A DNA stretch of 21,814 bases from CAYXUG01 sp964468655. Its GTDB lineage: Bacteria; Fidelibacterota; Marinisomatia; Marinisomatales; CAYXUG01. The notes under the pieces were generated by a model. The model was given only the letters and a program-made list of their open reading frames with translations. It made no database searches and was not told the origin of the DNA. Numbering within the stretch: position 1 is the stretch's first letter; each line of letters starts with the position of its first letter. Shown here piece by piece: positions 1-8,005 of this stretch. Location: assembly GCA_964468655.1 (NCBI GenBank), contig CAYXUG010000037.1, forward strand, positions 1-21,814, given 5' to 3'. Position numbers and translations under genes: made by a program.

Positions 1-1127
1 TATAAAGTCCTTGCACATGGAAACCCTACGTAGTAGTAACTGTAGTACGGGGTGCTGTAGTTACGGTACCAGGATCGACAACTGTGCGGATTGTTGTACC
101 ACGAACCACCGCGTTTAACACGACTCGATGAGCCTTCACTGTACCAGCTTTTCGTCCATTCCCACACATTACCTGCCATATCGTAAGCGCCAAACTGACT
201 GGGGCTGTCTGTTGTTACAAAACCTTCGTAGGTCTGTCCGTTGTAAAAGCCAGCCGGTGTGGTGCCGTTATCCCAAGGGTCTCCGCTACCCGAGTAATTC
301 GCCCTGCTTCCGTCTATACTGTTGCCCCACGGATAATCGTAACCGCTATTGCCTCTTGCCGCTTTCTCCCATTCATATTCGTCAGGCAGGTGCAGTCCGT
401 AGTGTTCAGCAAATTTGTAGGCGCCAAACCAGGTTACTTCTATTACCGGATGACCCCCATAGCCCTCGGTTACAATAAATGTTGTGCCGTTCCAGTCAAT
501 TCTACCGTAATTGTAACTGTCAGATGGTTCTCCCAAATCGTACAACTCATAGTTACCGCCTGGGTATTCTCCATCACCGGGATAAAATCCCTCCACATCA
601 CCACCGCTAAGCCACACTTCACCGGTTGCGTACGCTTCTATTAAAAATTCGGTGTACTCAGCATTGGTTACTTCATATTTCATGATTTGGTAATCGTAAT
701 CAATGTTCAAAATCTGATCATCACTGCCGTAGGTGTAATCTCCCGCTTCAACGGTTACAAATTCAAACGGTATTTCTCCGGCAACATGCCCGGTGGCAAT
801 CACTTTCACTTTGACATTTTCGTCAAAAGTGTTGTTGTATTCCTGTCCCAGATTCCATTCGATTTCTTTACCGGTTCCCGGCACCACACCCGTACCCACA
901 GCACCGGTAACATAGACGGTTAAATTATATGTAGCGCCGGCATCAAAGCTAACTTCCACGGTTACATTAAAATCTGTGAACAGCGTATCCTCGGTTAAGT
1001 CGTAGGTGATGTCCACTATTTTACTGCCGTCTGTTCGCTGCGCGGCGGTTACATTGGTTACCTGCGCCTGTTGGGCAAAAGCAAGCTGTAAGGTGAGCAG
1101 TACAAATAAATAGCTTAGTTTTTTCAT
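1..1127 (-). CDS. Secreted protein with formylglycine-generating-enzyme-like (SUMF1) domain, 3' end at or beyond the window edge
   Basis: Translating the minus strand from the ATG at 1127 gives 375 codons without a stop. The first two bases of the next codon are TA, so the gene may stop at the edge. Residues 1-19 are a signal peptide (MKKLSYLFVLLTLQLAFA, then QQ). Residues 20-112 form a beta-rich Ig-like module. Residues about 123-375 are an FGE-sulfatase fold with the hallmarks YEVTNAEY (151-158), HLPDEYEWEKAARG (247-259), GAYDMAGNVWEWT (313-325), GGSW (340-343), CRSWYR (350-355) and GFPCAR (368-373). True FGE uses two cysteines near the GGS motif. Recalled against the human enzyme, Cys350 matches its second cysteine (Cys341), but the first position (Cys336) is Asn345. 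Sulfatase activation is therefore unlikely, and a binding or structural role outside the cytoplasm is more probable. The start is set by a perfect AGGAGG. The fold is secure; the function is not known. Confidence 0.88.
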   Translation of the reverse strand, partial: MKKLSYLFVLLTLQLAFAQQAQVTNVTAAQRTDGSKIVDITYDLTEDTLFTDFNVTVEVSFDAGATYNLTVYVTGAVGTGVVPGTGKEIEWNLGQEYNNTFDENVKVKVIATGHVAGEIPFEFVTVEAGDYTYGSDDQILNIDYDYQIMKYEVTNAEYTEFLIEAYATGEVWLSGGDVEGFYPGDGEYPGGNYELYDLGEPSDSYNYGRIDWNGTTFIVTEGYGGHPVIEVTWFGAYKFAEHYGLHLPDEYEWEKAARGNSGYDYPWGNSIDGSRANYSGSGDPWDNGTTPAGFYNGQTYEGFVTTDSPSQFGAYDMAGNVWEWTKSWYSEGSSSRVKRGGSWYNNPHSCRSWYRNYSTPYYSYYYVGFPCARTL

Positions 1128-1133
1128 GGTTGT

Positions 1134-1139
1134 CCTCCT
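1134..1139 (-). promoter_or_regulatory. Strong Shine-Dalgarno site of the FGE-like gene
   Basis: The minus strand reads AGGAGG six bases before the ATG at 1127. It fixes that start and is the strongest ribosome binding site in the window. Confidence 0.85.
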
Positions 1140-1380
1140 GTTAATAATTTTTTTCTCAAACCGTTTTCACCATTAGTAAAATCCAAGTTATGTAAAGTGA
1201 TAGTAAAATAATCACTATCTCTTATAGTCTTCTGCAAATACTGAGAAAATGTACGAAGAAAATATTATAATTTCAAGATTGTACCTGCTATAATGCCGGA
1301 TGTGTGATTGAATCTTTTAATTGAATAAAACGGGCTAACCTATTTTTTGTTGTAACCAATTAAGCTGTTTGTCAAAACCA

Positions 1381-1449
1381 TCACCCTCACCTTCCGAAGG
1401 ATCCTGTGGATTATCCTCTCCCGTCAAGGGAGAAGAGAAGAGGGGGTGA
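1381..1449. repeat. Palindromic G+C-rich intergenic element, possible dispersed repeat or terminator
   Basis: The outer arms TCACCCTC (1381-1388) and GAGGGGGTGA (1440-1449) are imperfectly complementary. Inside lies a perfect stem, TCTCCC (1417-1422) with GGGAGA (1428-1433), around a five-base loop. The composition differs sharply from the A+T-rich surroundings. The pattern resembles the dispersed CCCTCACC...CTCTCCC...GGGAGA type of intergenic palindrome seen in many bacterial genomes. It lies about 60 bases past the barrel gene stop and might act as a terminator, but lacks a clean U-tract. Copy number cannot be judged from one window. Confidence 0.45.
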
Positions 1450-1506
1450 AATTCACAAGGTTGAAAAAGATTGTAACCCTCAAATGTGTACTTGTGAGAA
1501 AAGTAA

Positions 1507-2787
1507 TTAAAAAATAATTGTATGGCTTAATGAAAAAGCAAAACCCTTAGCATAATTAAATATCCCGCCGTTCTGAGAAAATCCAAAATCCATTACATAG
1601 TGGTTGGACTTAAAAGAAAACCCTGTTCCCCACTGAAAATTTTCTTTACCACCTAGTGCCAATCCGAGGCGAATGGGAAACCAATCCTTCACAAAATATT
1701 CGACACCACCTGAAAGTCTGGGTATTTTTGAAAAATTCAAATCATCCGTAAACATCTGCCTGTAATTTGCAAACAGTGTAAGATTGTGCTTCCAATCATA
1801 TTGAAAGCCAAACAGCGCCACCATGGGGTAGGATGTAGAATATCCTTTAATGTTATAGCTGGTATCCGATTTCACAGCATTGTCCATTAAGTTTTCCACA
1901 TCTGCAGAATCAAGCAAATCAACCGTATCTGTGTTTACCACAATATGATAATCAGTCAATATGGAATTATCATCACTCCAGTTGATTGACCCAAAAATAT
2001 TATTTAATGAAAATGCAAATGTCATATCAACCTGTTTCGCAACAATACCCATATCAAAAGCAAATCCAAGTCCTCCAAAACTGTTTTTCACCTGTATGTC
2101 TGCATCCAATGTCAGACTGTCCTGATAGGAGGTGATATTTCCTGAAACATTTTCTGTATGAATGTTGGCAATCCCGTAGAGCAGTTTTAAAGCGCCTCCC
2201 GCATACCAGCTGTCAGCAATCTCATTCAAAACAGGGTGTGTTATTTCCATTCCATATCCAAGGGAAATGGGTACAACTGCCTGCAGATCAGCATTCAACT
2301 CATTCAGCTCCAAAGTTTCACCGAATTCATTTCCGTTAAAAAGTGTTTCAATGAGTGATTTAGGAATTACCACTTCTCCGCTTACTTCCGCGTCAACGGA
2401 AAAGGCAAAATTTCTGTAAGATAGTCCCAAAAGCTGCCCTCTCACCAACGGCGCCAGACTCAAGCCATCGCTGTGAAAAGCATCTATAAATTCCTGTTTT
2501 CTTGAACCGGATAGGTGTTCTCCGCTTAGGAGATAATTATTTAATAATGATGGGGAAATTGAGTTATTCATTAATCCGATATTGGGGGCGAAACGAAATG
2601 AAAAATTTGGATTATCATAAAAGCCCAGATTCGCCGGATTCCATCCAAATACATTGCTGGATCTCGCTTTGGTCATATACGTCCCTGCGGTGGAAATAGA
2701 ATAAGCGGTCATATTCACTTGTCCTTTGATTGGCGCAAAATTCAGCGCCATAACAAGGATGGTTATTTTTTTCAATTGACTCAACAT
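1507..2787 (-). CDS. Outer-membrane beta-barrel protein, PorV/FadL-like (DUF5723-type)
   Basis: The protein has 426 residues. Residues 1-22 are a signal peptide (hydrophobic ITILVMALNFA, cleavage near KGQ). Mature residues about 30-60 carry a sequence of the type STAGTYMTKA...FGWNPANLGF, resembling the start of FadL/PorV-like barrels, where A.YWNPAGLA is usual. Alternating aromatic and hydrophobic strands run to the end, and the last residue is Phe (SLSHTIIF), the usual signal for barrel assembly by BAM. The ATG lies four bases after the stop of the large lipoprotein gene, so the two are almost certainly co-transcribed and probably work together. There is no strong ribosome binding site, so translation may be coupled to the upstream gene. 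No substrate can be inferred. The barrel assignment is firm; the family name is from memory. Confidence 0.8.
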   Translation of the reverse strand: MLSQLKKITILVMALNFAPIKGQVNMTAYSISTAGTYMTKARSSNVFGWNPANLGFYDNPNFSFRFAPNIGLMNNSISPSLLNNYLLSGEHLSGSRKQEFIDAFHSDGLSLAPLVRGQLLGLSYRNFAFSVDAEVSGEVVIPKSLIETLFNGNEFGETLELNELNADLQAVVPISLGYGMEITHPVLNEIADSWYAGGALKLLYGIANIHTENVSGNITSYQDSLTLDADIQVKNSFGGLGFAFDMGIVAKQVDMTFAFSLNNIFGSINWSDDNSILTDYHIVVNTDTVDLLDSADVENLMDNAVKSDTSYNIKGYSTSYPMVALFGFQYDWKHNLTLFANYRQMFTDDLNFSKIPRLSGGVEYFVKDWFPIRLGLALGGKENFQWGTGFSFKSNHYVMDFGFSQNGGIFNYAKGFAFSLSHTIIF

Positions 2788-2791
2788 GGTT

Positions 2792-5704
2792 TTAATCCGG
2801 GTCTACCAGATAATCCATTGACCCCGACAATGAAATGGTCAACGAATCGGTTGATAAAAATTTTGACGGTATTGGGTCACCATTCTCATCGGTTTGTCCC
2901 AATACATTTATTGTAGCTTGCACATACATGGAATCCTTGTTAAAAAGCTCAAGTTTGTCATCACCCAAATCCAACGAATCCAAGCCGGATTCACCGGCGG
3001 TAATAAGCAGAGAATCCACCAGAATTTCCGCTGCGCCCGATTCAAATGCTAACGTGTCCTGGCTTATAAGTACGGTGACGGCACTGCCAAACTCAAATTG
3101 ATTATTGTAGCGGATAAAAACAACAATCTTTTCAATTTCCTCCGGAACCGTTTCTCCTGCATCTACTTCTGTAATCAATTCAGAATTGGTCGTAATTTGT
3201 GCATCAGGACCAATCTCCAGTTCCAGTGGCGCCCGGACGGAAAGCAGTCCTGCAATGGTTTGATCAGACGCAACGGTTCCAGAAGTACCATCGCCTCCCA
3301 CACGCGCAGATCCATAAGCCATAATTTTATCCGGCTGAATGTTGATCAGCTCATTGGCATCAGGAATAATTACACTGGAACTGTCAGATATATTCCAGTT
3401 GGAAATAGATGATGTGACTGTATCCCCGTCACTATTGCTTGCATCCATGGTGAGATCCAAAAAGACAGGAATGGTGATATCCGAATCAAAATCAATACGA
3501 ATCTCCACATTGGTAAAATCAAACCCATCCATATCATCCGGTAACGCAGAAATTTCCTGTTCCACTTTATCAATTGTCACTTCCACCGAATCAATAATAC
3601 CTGTTATAGATCCAAACCACAAAGTATCAATCAATACATCGATGGCAATGGAATCATCCAGTGTCAGGGAAAGCAATTGGTCACTGGGAATACCCAAAGT
3701 GGAAGAATAATTTATGAGTTGCTCGTCAATTGATAAATTTAAACTGTATCCGGACACATCAATGGTTTGCTCTGCTGGTTCTGTTGATGATGTAATCTGG
3801 AAGGTGTCTACTAAACTGGATCCGCCTAATGTCAGTTCTTCGATTGTAAAAACAACATCCGCTTCTAATCCGATAAAATTCTGGATGGTCAACTGAATTT
3901 GCCCGGAATCGATCAAGGCCGTTTCTACTTTGGTGTCATTATCCAATTCAATTACATCTTCCGTTATATTATCTTCCTGGCTGATATAGCCAGTGACTGC
4001 ATTAAAGGTCAGTTCAGGCAGGTTGATAGCTACGTTGATGGAATCGTTTAGATAATAAGTGTTGGCAGCTGATTGTGTTATGGTTGTTGTGCTGTAAGTG
4101 AGGCGTTGATCCTCCAGACTTACCGGCTGCAGGTCGTAACCAGCCAAATTTATGGTGTGGCTGATTTCACCGGGAATAATGGTTAATAATGTATCAAGAC
4201 CAATACCATCGCGAACCAGTTCGGGTACCGTCAACTGCACATCCGCAACACCACCGATATTATTATTGATTATCATATCCATCTGACCGGCCGATATAGA
4301 AGCAATCTGGATTTGCGATTCCGATTCGATAACAATTTCCCCTTCTTCGGTAATCGTCTGGGATTCAATCTGCCCCGTAACCTCACTAAAAAATATATCT
4401 GTAATCGTTAAATCCAATTCCACATTATCAGTCTGGGATATGGTAACACTGTTTGGGTCAGTGTCACTTGTAGAAATCAGATAATGATAATCAAGGCGTT
4501 GGTCTGCGTAATCCATAGTCATGGTCCAGCCACCCATATCGGCGGTTGGTACAGAAAATATACCTGTTTCCAATTCAAAGTTTTGCGTGAATGCGGAATC
4601 CACAGTACCAAAATACAAACTGGGGATAACAAGATATACATTTCCCGTTAAAGGTAAATTATTAGTTACAGTAATATTCAAATCTCCATTGGACATAACC
4701 GCTTCTTCCACTACCGTTTCCGATGGATCCAGCACAATACTGCTGGTATCGCTAATAGACTGTGCCGGCACAACAGCATTTGCCTGAGTAACTTGAAAAT
4801 CACGCGCTGCCAGACCAATCGTGAAGGTGGAACTCAGGTCCGAATTGGTTACTGTGACTGTATCCCCTTGTGATCCATTTGAAGTCCCCGAAACTTCAAC
4901 CAGCAAATCGCCCGGTAAAGTCATACCGCTCACATCCTGGGTTCTTGTGGAAGAATTTCCGGGAGCAATTTCCGTATCCCAAACCAACTGGAATATTTGT
5001 GTACCAATACTGCTTTTTACATCAACGTAGATAGGGGCACCCAGAGAGATGAACAGATTATTGGTTATGGTTACATCAATATTTCCCGAACTGATGTCCA
5101 CAGAAGTAAATGAATCAAAGCCAATTGATTTCTGCTGGGGAACAAGGGCTGCAGTATCTATGATTATATCGGCGCTTCCTCCGGCAGATTCAATTGCTGC
5201 CTCTATGGCAGAAACCAAATCTTGCGGCATTATCTCTGTGAATGAAATGGGGTCGGTTTCTTCCCCACCAATATTATCAAGTTCGATCAGTCCTATCTCC
5301 GCATCAATAAGTTCGGAAATATTATCCAGACCAACGGAATCATAACCAATGGTAAATGCGGTATTGGAACTATCCACTGTAATGGAGCTTGCGTACTGCA
5401 CAAAACTCTTTTCAATAGGATCAATCTTTAATTGGCCACCTACTTCCACCGAGTCAATTTTTACCGATTTATTAAAGACATAAATAGAATCTTCGTTCAC
5501 ACTAATCAGAGAATCTTCCTGCAGACTATGGAGGTCAACTGTAAAATCGGTAAGTGGAAAATTGAGGTTTACAGTCCAGGATGACAACTTGGCTTCGGCG
5601 GGATTTTCAAGTGTACAGCTGAAAATATTTAATAAAATTCCGGCTGTTACTTGAATCCAAGCTATTAAAAAATGTGTTTTCTTAGCGAATAAAAATCTTT
5701 TCAT
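2792..5704 (-). CDS. Large acidic repeat-containing lipoprotein, upstream partner of the barrel gene
   Basis: From the ATG at 5704 the protein has 970 residues. Basic residues (MKRFLFAKK) are followed by a hydrophobic stretch ending in NIFSC, giving a likely lipoprotein signal with Cys30 as the lipidated residue. A short motif SSWTVNLNFPLTDFTVDL (41-58) opens the mature part. The middle (about 200-725) repeats every 130 residues or so: [SNA]GxhxhxhxN[NF] at 206, 339, 472 and 600; D[VM].G-type turns near 258, 389, 519 and 649; and VTG.I-type segments near 442, 570 and 700. The whole is rich in Asp, Glu, Ser, Thr and Ile, predicting all-beta, extracytoplasmic modules. A longer frame beginning with TTG at 5764 exists, but it would push the signal peptide 20 residues inward and overlap the divergent gene, so the ATG is preferred. 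No named family is recognised. The role is unknown; surface display with the downstream barrel is an inference. Confidence 0.8.
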   Translation of the reverse strand: MKRFLFAKKTHFLIAWIQVTAGILLNIFSCTLENPAEAKLSSWTVNLNFPLTDFTVDLHSLQEDSLISVNEDSIYVFNKSVKIDSVEVGGQLKIDPIEKSFVQYASSITVDSSNTAFTIGYDSVGLDNISELIDAEIGLIELDNIGGEETDPISFTEIMPQDLVSAIEAAIESAGGSADIIIDTAALVPQQKSIGFDSFTSVDISSGNIDVTITNNLFISLGAPIYVDVKSSIGTQIFQLVWDTEIAPGNSSTRTQDVSGMTLPGDLLVEVSGTSNGSQGDTVTVTNSDLSSTFTIGLAARDFQVTQANAVVPAQSISDTSSIVLDPSETVVEEAVMSNGDLNITVTNNLPLTGNVYLVIPSLYFGTVDSAFTQNFELETGIFSVPTADMGGWTMTMDYADQRLDYHYLISTSDTDPNSVTISQTDNVELDLTITDIFFSEVTGQIESQTITEEGEIVIESESQIQIASISAGQMDMIINNNIGGVADVQLTVPELVRDGIGLDTLLTIIPGEISHTINLAGYDLQPVSLEDQRLTYSTTTITQSAANTYYLNDSINVAINLPELTFNAVTGYISQEDNITEDVIELDNDTKVETALIDSGQIQLTIQNFIGLEADVVFTIEELTLGGSSLVDTFQITSSTEPAEQTIDVSGYSLNLSIDEQLINYSSTLGIPSDQLLSLTLDDSIAIDVLIDTLWFGSITGIIDSVEVTIDKVEQEISALPDDMDGFDFTNVEIRIDFDSDITIPVFLDLTMDASNSDGDTVTSSISNWNISDSSSVIIPDANELINIQPDKIMAYGSARVGGDGTSGTVASDQTIAGLLSVRAPLELEIGPDAQITTNSELITEVDAGETVPEEIEKIVVFIRYNNQFEFGSAVTVLISQDTLAFESGAAEILVDSLLITAGESGLDSLDLGDDKLELFNKDSMYVQATINVLGQTDENGDPIPSKFLSTDSLTISLSGSMDYLVDPD
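3532..5107 (-). repeat. Coding region of about four 130-residue protein repeats in the lipoprotein
   Basis: This span encodes residues about 200-725. Three independent landmarks recur with the same spacing: the SGNIDVTITNN-like motif (intervals 133, 133, 128), the DVSGYSL-like turn (131, 130, 130) and the VTG.I motif (128, 130). Protein copies are diverged to the level of motifs, so this is an old internal duplication rather than a recent DNA repeat. A decayed fifth copy may start near residue 727 (GFDFTNVEIRIDF). Confidence 0.7.
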
Positions 5705-5776
5705 TTTATCAATGGGAAAATAATTACTAATTTGCTCCGAAATAAACTCACCGATTTTAAACAAATAAGCATACCA
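5705..5776. promoter_or_regulatory. Divergent intergenic region between lipoprotein and dCMP deaminase genes
   Basis: These 72 A+T-rich bases separate two outward-facing ATG starts and must hold both promoters if neither start is further upstream. TTG-initiated extensions of both genes (5764 on minus, 5732 on plus) would overlap each other by 33 bases, which argues for the ATG starts. Neither gene has a recognisable Shine-Dalgarno site here, and no clear -35/-10 pair was found. Confidence 0.4.
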
Positions 5777-6202
5777 ATGTCAAAACGAATCTCCTGGACA
5801 GATTATTTTATGAACATTGCACAAGAAGTTGCATCTCGTGCCACATGCGACAGAAAGCATGTGGGTGCCGTCATCGTTCGTGGAAAAACGATTCTATCCA
5901 CAGGATACAACGGCAGCATCCGCGGACTACCCCACTGCAATGATGTTGGACATGAAATGGAAAATGATCATTGCGTTAGAACCATCCACGCTGAGGCAAA
6001 CGCCATTGTTCAGGCAGCCAGGAATGGAATCAACATCGACAATTCTGAAATCTATATTTCAGCCAGTCCCTGCTATAACTGCTTCAAAATGATCGCCAAT
6101 GCAGGTCTCAAAAAAATATACTACGCTGAATTTTACCGGGATGAAAGAATCAAGGAACACGCGAAAGAATTGGGTGTTGAGCTTGTTCATCTTGGGGAAT
6201 GA
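5777..6202 (+). CDS. comEB: dCMP deaminase (cytidine/deoxycytidylate deaminase family)
   Basis: This cytoplasmic zinc enzyme of 141 residues deaminates dCMP to dUMP, which feeds thymidylate synthesis. Zinc ligands and catalytic residues are visible: H71-A72-E73 (IHAEANAI) and C99..C102 (SPCYNCFK). The N-terminus MSKRISWTDYFMNIAQEVA, the GAVIV strand (30-34) and the TGYNGSIRGLPHC segment (42-54) match the dCMP deaminase group rather than tRNA adenosine deaminase. The HCNDVGHEMENDHC segment (53-66) lies where some homologues bind a second zinc. The length is normal for the bacterial enzyme. The chosen ATG at 5777 gives the family N-terminus; a TTG at 5732 would add 15 unsupported residues. It stands alone, divergent from the lipoprotein and convergent with the next gene. 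The symbol follows the common annotation of this family and implies no competence role. Confidence 0.93.
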   Translation: MSKRISWTDYFMNIAQEVASRATCDRKHVGAVIVRGKTILSTGYNGSIRGLPHCNDVGHEMENDHCVRTIHAEANAIVQAARNGINIDNSEIYISASPCYNCFKMIANAGLKKIYYAEFYRDERIKEHAKELGVELVHLGE

Positions 6203-6209
6203 TGCTGGT

Positions 6210-6230
6210 TTGGATGTTGGATGTTGGAAT
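6210..6230. repeat. Short heptamer tandem repeat in a convergent intergenic gap
   Basis: TTGGATG occurs twice in tandem (6210-6216, 6217-6223), followed by a degenerate TTGGAAT (6224-6230). It fills part of the 51-base gap between two convergent genes. No intrinsic terminator is evident in the gap for either gene. Confidence 0.55.
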
Positions 6231-6253
6231 ATTTCTTTGTGTCCCTATTTTTT

Positions 6254-7993
6254 TCACATTGAAATGGATCCTTTCCGGAAATCGGTTTTCCCGATCTGAG
6301 CATTAATCAACACAGGAATTCCTGACTTTGCTGTCTCTTTTGCTTGCAGCAAAACTGCTGGAATGTCATCTCCTTTTTTTAACAAAAATCCTTTACCACC
6401 GTACCCTTCTGCTGCAATGTGGTAATCGGTTCGCCGAAGAGTTGTGCCAACGTCATCCCCGAATATTTCGGTCTGTTCTCTTTCAATCTGCGCCCACGAT
6501 GCATCTGTCCCTACTAATGCAATAACAGGAATCTTGTGCCTGACAAATGTATCAAATTCTGCTAGACTGAACGCCGCCGAACCGTCACCCCAGATGAGCC
6601 ACACTTCTGACTCAGGATTGTGTAATTTTGCTGACATGGCAAATCCGCCGCCCACTCCCAAGGTGCCAAATACACCGGGATCAAGCCACGACAACGGAGA
6701 CCTCGGTTTGAGGATGTAGGATGCTGTTGAAACAAAATCACCTCCATCCGCCACAATGATGCTCTTTTCATCCATTACTTTTTCCATATACTGAAGCAAC
6801 TTCAACGGATTGATATGCTCATTTTCCGCCTCTGCCTGCCGGTTAATTTCAGATTCTCTATCAACTTCATTTTTCGTTAAAATTTCAAACCACCGGCTCC
6901 ACTTTCCATCGGTGCCAATAGATTTGTCTGCCAGCGCTTGAAGAAATCTTCCTGCATCACCGTGAACGGCAAGTGCCGGTTTTCTGTTTTTTCGCAGCTC
7001 TTTCCGGCTTCGGTTAATTGTAACCACAGTAGCATTGAGATTTATCTTTCTCCCATATCCAAGGCGGAAATCGAACGGAAATCCGCACACAATGACAAGA
7101 TCTGCTTCCTTCAGCGCTTTTCCGCGTTTGTGCCTGAATTGGATTTTATTTTCCCGTCCTAAAAGTCCCCGTACCATCCCCGCAAGGTAGGTGGGTAGCC
7201 CGAGTTTTTTAACTGCAGATTTAATGCTGTCCGCCTCATGAGGCAACGCCATGGTTTGACTGCCCATAACAAGCACCGGCCGCTCCGCACATTTGATAAA
7301 ATTTACTGTCCGGTTCAAGTCGCCGGAGGTGTGATTGGGTATATTTGAATCAACACTCGAAAATGGCGAATTGTCTTTATTCCTGAACAGGTTGTTTAGG
7401 TGTCTTTTGGCATACAGATTCAGTAATTTCCCGCCTAATGACTTCCCCGATCCCATCATTTCATTATACCACTTCCGCACCAGATTTTCATCATAAAGAA
7501 GATCAACGGAAAGTTCTACAAAAACGGGTCCCGGAACACCATCTTTAGCAATTTTAAATGCGCGATTCAACACAGGTGAAATTTCTCTCACCGTCTTTAC
7601 AGAAACCGCCCATTTTACATGGTGCTTCATAAGCGCCATTTGATCAATGTCCTGAAGTGAACCTCTCCCTTTCAGCATGGTAGCTGTTGCGCCACCCAGG
7701 ATAATTACCGGTGACTGCGCCATCTGGGCGTTTTTTACCGCCGTTATTGTGTTGGTGCATCCGGGACCTGCGGTCACTGCAGCAACTCCCGGAATACCTG
7801 ACAACCGTGCAGAAGCATCAGCGGCAAACACCGCATTTTTCTCATCCCTAACATTAATAACCGTTATACCGTCTTTTTTACAACTCACCAATATGGGGGA
7901 AATATGCCCGCCACAGAGTGTAAAGAGGAATTGCACACCATGGTTTTTTAGAATTGCTGAAACTATATCCCCACCTGTCATTTTCTTGATCAT
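6254..7993 (-). CDS. Thiamine-diphosphate enzyme, ILVBL/2-hydroxyacyl-CoA lyase 2-like
   Basis: The 579-residue protein has the three-domain layout of the acetolactate synthase superfamily. The N-terminal domain carries the catalytic glutamate (Glu51 in NVRDEKNAVFAADA) and TAGPGCTNTITAVKNAQMAQSP (74-95). The C-terminal cofactor domain has GDGS (469-472), followed by LAEFDTFVRHKIPVIALVG and then TD in place of the usual NN. Several stretches agree nearly word for word with the remembered human ILVBL (HACL2) sequence: CGGHISPILV, GMVRGLLGR, ADGGDFV, WLDPGVFGTLGVGGGFA, EFDTFVRHKIPV and the C-terminal GKTDFRKGSISM. ILVBL cleaves 2-hydroxyacyl-CoA to an aldehyde and formyl-CoA. Classical IlvB is less likely: no ilvN, ilvC or ilvD gene is near, and the motifs differ. 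Unlike the human protein there is no N-terminal membrane anchor, so it should be cytosolic. It starts 12 bases after the DUF5916 gene, so they are probably one transcript. Reaction specificity is inferred. Confidence 0.82.
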   Translation of the reverse strand: MIKKMTGGDIVSAILKNHGVQFLFTLCGGHISPILVSCKKDGITVINVRDEKNAVFAADASARLSGIPGVAAVTAGPGCTNTITAVKNAQMAQSPVIILGGATATMLKGRGSLQDIDQMALMKHHVKWAVSVKTVREISPVLNRAFKIAKDGVPGPVFVELSVDLLYDENLVRKWYNEMMGSGKSLGGKLLNLYAKRHLNNLFRNKDNSPFSSVDSNIPNHTSGDLNRTVNFIKCAERPVLVMGSQTMALPHEADSIKSAVKKLGLPTYLAGMVRGLLGRENKIQFRHKRGKALKEADLVIVCGFPFDFRLGYGRKINLNATVVTINRSRKELRKNRKPALAVHGDAGRFLQALADKSIGTDGKWSRWFEILTKNEVDRESEINRQAEAENEHINPLKLLQYMEKVMDEKSIIVADGGDFVSTASYILKPRSPLSWLDPGVFGTLGVGGGFAMSAKLHNPESEVWLIWGDGSAAFSLAEFDTFVRHKIPVIALVGTDASWAQIEREQTEIFGDDVGTTLRRTDYHIAAEGYGGKGFLLKKGDDIPAVLLQAKETAKSGIPVLINAQIGKTDFRKGSISM

Positions 7994-8005
7994 ATTAATT
8001 AAGGA

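Larger units (their letters stand above)
1128..1506. other. Intergenic spacer (379 bases), no gene seen
   Basis: This A+T-rich spacer separates the barrel gene (ends at 1507) from the FGE-like gene (starts at 1127), both on the minus strand. No open frame with coding character was found. It should hold the transcription end of the barrel gene and the promoter of the FGE-like gene, but no convincing -35/-10 pair could be chosen. Two structures are visible: interlocking short inverted repeats at 1196-1219 (AGTGAT with ATCACT, GATAGT with ACTATC), which could be an operator or small hairpin, and the G+C-rich palindromic element at 1381-1449 described separately. A further 7-base inverted pair, TCACAAG (1453-1459) and CTTGTGA (1491-1497), is too widely spaced to interpret. 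Confidence 0.6.

Noticed and set aside
128..923. Three plus-strand open frames of 78-116 residues (128-478, 390-644, 687-923)
   Set aside because: They lie antisense to the FGE-like gene, whose minus-strand frame has clear domain motifs, a signal peptide and a strong ribosome site.
3098..3412. Plus-strand frames antisense to the lipoprotein gene (for example 3098-3412, 3339-3710, 4521-4787, 5049-5345)
   Set aside because: No ribosome sites, no family motifs, and they are explained by the repetitive acidic codons of the lipoprotein on the other strand.
5705..5764. TTG-initiated longer start for the lipoprotein (5764) and for dCMP deaminase (5732)
   Set aside because: The extensions overlap each other, push the lipoprotein signal peptide inward, and add residues absent from the deaminase family.
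6210..6230. CRISPR or larger satellite array from the TTGGATG repeats
   Set aside because: Only two exact copies and one degenerate copy of seven bases, with no spacers or cas genes.
6254..7993. Assignment as classical acetolactate synthase large subunit (ilvB)
   Set aside because: Key stretches fit the ILVBL/HACL2 branch better, and no ilvN, ilvC or ilvD gene is adjacent.
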